A stretch of 64,000 nt of DNA from the NCBI RefSeq assembly GCF_020035535.1, contig NZ_CP083349.1:2604001-2668000 (forward strand), written 5' to 3'. Below, piece after piece: positions 62,211 to 64,000 of this stretch. Both the position numbers and the translations under genes were made by a program. The stretch is from Ensifer adhaerens (GTDB taxonomy: Bacteria > Pseudomonadota > Alphaproteobacteria > Rhizobiales > Rhizobiaceae). Within the stretch, counting starts at the first letter, position 1, and the number at the start of each line of letters is the position of its first letter. The notes below the pieces were generated by a model. The model was not told the origin of the DNA. It made no database searches and was given only the letters and a program-made list of their open reading frames with translations.

Positions 62211-62346
62211 GCCCCGTTCCATCCGTTCGAGCAAAGGAGATACCCGCGCAGGCCTCACGGAACCTCCGTCCTGACGTCAGCACTTGCGGGGTATCGATTG
62301 ACGGATGCAGGATAGTTTCGACATAATCTGATAAAAATCACGCCAA

Positions 62347-62367
62347 TGTTCCGATCATACCGGAACA
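62347..62367. promoter_or_regulatory. Inverted-repeat operator for the divergent LysR regulator
   Basis: TGTTCCG-7 bases-CGGAACA is a perfect inverted repeat 22 bases before the LysR start and within the 178-base divergent gap. The arms contain the T-N11-A pattern of LysR sites. Confidence 0.65.
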
Positions 62368-62388
62368 AAACGCTCGAATGGAGAAGCA

Positions 62389-63315
62389 ATGGATCGCCTG
62401 AGCGGCTTGACCGCGTTCGTCCGCACGGCCGATCTCGGCAGCTTCGTCGCCGCCGGGCGCGTGCTTGGCCTGTCCGCTTCAGCGGTTGGCAAGGCCGTCA
62501 CCAATCTCGAACGAGAACTCGGCGTCCGCCTGCTGCAGCGCTCGACCCGCAGCATAAGGTTGACCGAGGAAGGCCGGCTCTTTCACGAGCGCTGCCGCCG
62601 CATCCTCGACGATCTCGACGACGCCGAGGCATCGTTGGCCGAAGCGGTGGCCGTGCCGCGCGGACGGCTGCGGGTCAGCGTGCCGATCGTCAGCTACCAT
62701 CTGCTGTTGCCGGTGCTGCCGGAATTCGTGCGGCGCTATCCCGAAGTCGAACTCGATCTCGACTTCAACGACCGCATCGTCGATCTGATCGACGAGGAAG
62801 TGGATGTCGCCATCCGCAGCGGCGTCCTGCCGGACTCGCGGTTGATGACCCGGGCACTGCGCCCCTTCCAGCTTCTGCTCTGTGCTGCCCCGGCCTATCT
62901 CGACCGACACGGCACGCCCGAATGCCCGCGCGATCTCGATGGCCACCACGCGATCCGCTTCCGTTTTCCCAACAGCCGCAAACTGCAGGAATGGCCGATC
63001 GCCATGCCGTCGGGCGGACCCGAGCCGCAGATGAAGACCGTGCTCAACTGCAACAACATGGAAGCGCTGAGCGGTGCCGTCCTCAACGGACTCGGTATCG
63101 GCTGCCTGCCGGATTTCCTCGCGCGCCAACCGCTCAGCGATGGCCGGCTCCGCACCGTGCTCGACGCCTATCTCGACGCCCCCGGGCAGTTCCATCTTCT
63201 CTGGCCGTCAAACCGGCACCTCTCCCCGAAGGTCCGCGTCTTTGTCGATTTCCTGAGCGAGCGACTGTTCGCCGATCGTTGCGAGCGCGCGCCGGCCAGC
63301 GAGGCGACACGGTAG
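62389..63315 (+). CDS. LysR-family transcriptional regulator
   Basis: A 308-residue regulator with an N-terminal winged helix (about 1-60, LSGLTAFVRTADLGSFVAAGRVLGLSASAVGKAV) and a full effector domain (about 90-300). The VRSGVLPDSRLMTRALRPF segment and the C-terminal PGQFHLLWPSNRHLSPKVRVFVDF are typical of the CrgA-like subgroup. GGAGAAGCA precedes the ATG. It is divergent from the broken MFS gene, which it presumably controlled. Confidence 0.92.
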   Translation: MDRLSGLTAFVRTADLGSFVAAGRVLGLSASAVGKAVTNLERELGVRLLQRSTRSIRLTEEGRLFHERCRRILDDLDDAEASLAEAVAVPRGRLRVSVPIVSYHLLLPVLPEFVRRYPEVELDLDFNDRIVDLIDEEVDVAIRSGVLPDSRLMTRALRPFQLLLCAAPAYLDRHGTPECPRDLDGHHAIRFRFPNSRKLQEWPIAMPSGGPEPQMKTVLNCNNMEALSGAVLNGLGIGCLPDFLARQPLSDGRLRTVLDAYLDAPGQFHLLWPSNRHLSPKVRVFVDFLSERLFADRCERAPASEATR

Positions 63316-63323
63316 ATACGAAA

Positions 63324-63355
63324 AAGGTGCCACCCCATCGCGGAAGCGGCACCTT
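63324..63355. terminator. Candidate terminator between LysR and trpE(G) genes
   Basis: AAGGTGCC and GGCACCTT form a perfect 8-bp stem with a 16-base loop, between convergent genes. A short A tract on the left gives a T tract on the trpE(G) side. Confidence 0.55.
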
Positions 63356-63419
63356 GGTTTGGTCAAATCGTCACCAATGTCCCCGCGCCGGCATCGCCGG
63401 AGTGGGAGCGTTCAAGCGA

Positions 63420-64000
63420 TCAGGCCGCCTTGATCTTGGCGCGCTTGGCGAGATGCGCCACCACGTTCTCGATCATCCGCATGCCGGCGTCGCCGCCAAG
63501 CGTCATGATCGATTCCGGATGGAACTGCACGGCTGCCACCGGCTCCTTGGTGTGCTCGATGCCCATGATCGTGCCATCTTCGCTTTCGGCGGTGATCATG
63601 AAGTCCGCGGGCAGGCTCGCTGGATCGGCAAAGATCGAGTGGTAGCGACCGACAGTCACTTCCTTGCCGAGACCGGAAAAGACGATGCCCGGTTCCAGCA
63701 CGCGGATGCGTGACGGCTTGCCGTGCATCGGGACCGCCAGTTGGCGCAGATCCCCACCATAGGCTTCAGCGAGTGCCTGCAGGCCGAGGCAGACGCCGAA
63801 GATCGGCAGGTCACGCGCGCGCGCCTTCTTGATCGTCGCCTTGCAGTCGAAATCCCTGGGGTTGCCCGGTCCGGGAGAAAGCACGACGAGATCCGGTTTG
63901 ACGCGATCGAAGATCTCTTCCGCCACCGGCGTGCGCACCGTTGTCACGGTCGCCCCCGTCTGGCGGAAATAGTTGGCCAGCGTATGAACGAAGCTGTCTT
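63420..64000 (-). CDS. trpE(G): Anthranilate synthase, fused TrpE(G), C-terminal part (partial)
   Basis: The 3' end of a gene running off the window. The 193 visible residues are the glutamine amidotransferase (TrpG) domain: [15 protein letters not shown] at the window edge, [11 protein letters not shown], the nucleophile Cys in [16 protein letters not shown], and His-Glu in [13 protein letters not shown]. The frame stays open upstream with no stop or start, consistent with the fused trpE(G) gene of rhizobia rather than a separate trpG. The enzyme makes anthranilate from chorismate and glutamine for tryptophan synthesis. Confidence 0.9.
   Translation of the reverse strand, partial: DSFVHTLANYFRQTGATVTTVRTPVAEEIFDRVKPDLVVLSPGPGNPRDFDCKATIKKARARDLPIFGVCLGLQALAEAYGGDLRQLAVPMHGKPSRIRVLEPGIVFSGLGKEVTVGRYHSIFADPASLPADFMITAESEDGTIMGIEHTKEPVAAVQFHPESIMTLGGDAGMRMIENVVAHLAKRAKIKAA

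Overview
The window is chromosomal DNA from an alphaproteobacterium of the Rhizobiaceae, most likely Sinorhizobium/Ensifer. The evidence is the high-GC codon use, promoters close to the rhizobial CTTGAC-N17-CTATAT consensus, a RIME-type intergenic repeat, a BA14K-type protein, DUF1236, a petP-petR pair beside ilvE, a fused trpE(G) gene, and the local order leuA - clpP - hupE - queF - CDF - trpE(G). I saw no rRNA, tRNA, CRISPR array, phage module or complete insertion sequence. This is mostly core genome with small accessory insertions.

Layout. 1-4.3 kb: cspA, envelope proteins, a metallo-beta-lactamase-fold hydrolase and ilvE. 4.5-7.7 kb: MarR regulator, OmpR-type response regulator, sensor kinase and a TPR protein. 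7.7-11.4 kb (minus strand): phosphatase, csaA, a decayed LysR gene, proC-ybjN-like pair and ubiK. 11.5-17.7 kb (plus): lgt, midA-like, pgeF, creatinase-like gene, lipoprotein and prs. 17.8-25.4 kb: aldo/keto reductase with divergent LysR gene, NYN/OST-HTH protein, aldehyde dehydrogenase with DUF779 partner and an AcoR-like regulator, a RIME repeat and benE. 25.5-34.6 kb: rplY, a GGDEF-EAL protein with a periplasmic binding protein, pth, a TetR gene divergent from a GFA-type gene, clpS, a caspase-like protein and ychF. 34.6-40.8 kb: membrane protein, MaoC pair, apt, DUF1059 protein, and the operon DUF1285-NUDIX-cca. 40.9-48.7 kb: overlapping moxR-DUF58-DUF4159-VWA/membrane operon followed by two acetyltransferases. 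48.7-55.5 kb: acetyltransferase, glutathionyl-hydroquinone reductase, NUDIX, phosphoesterase, TPR protein, lipoprotein, and an ECF sigma/anti-sigma pair. 55.5-64 kb: leuA with a leucine-rich leader peptide, clpP, hupE, queF-CDF, a frameshifted MFS gene with intact divergent LysR gene, and the 3' end of trpE(G).

The points most worth following up are these. A 41-codon leader ORF upstream of leuA carries the codons CTT CTT CTT CTC GGC CTT, sits almost at the predicted transcription start, and is followed by mutually exclusive hairpins. A small protein before clpS has His-Gly and Cys motifs like those of caspase/CHAT-fold proteins. An MFS transporter is broken by a 7-bp tandem duplication while its divergent regulator and a perfect inverted-repeat operator stay intact. 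An M24-fold protein has lost all the usual metal ligands.
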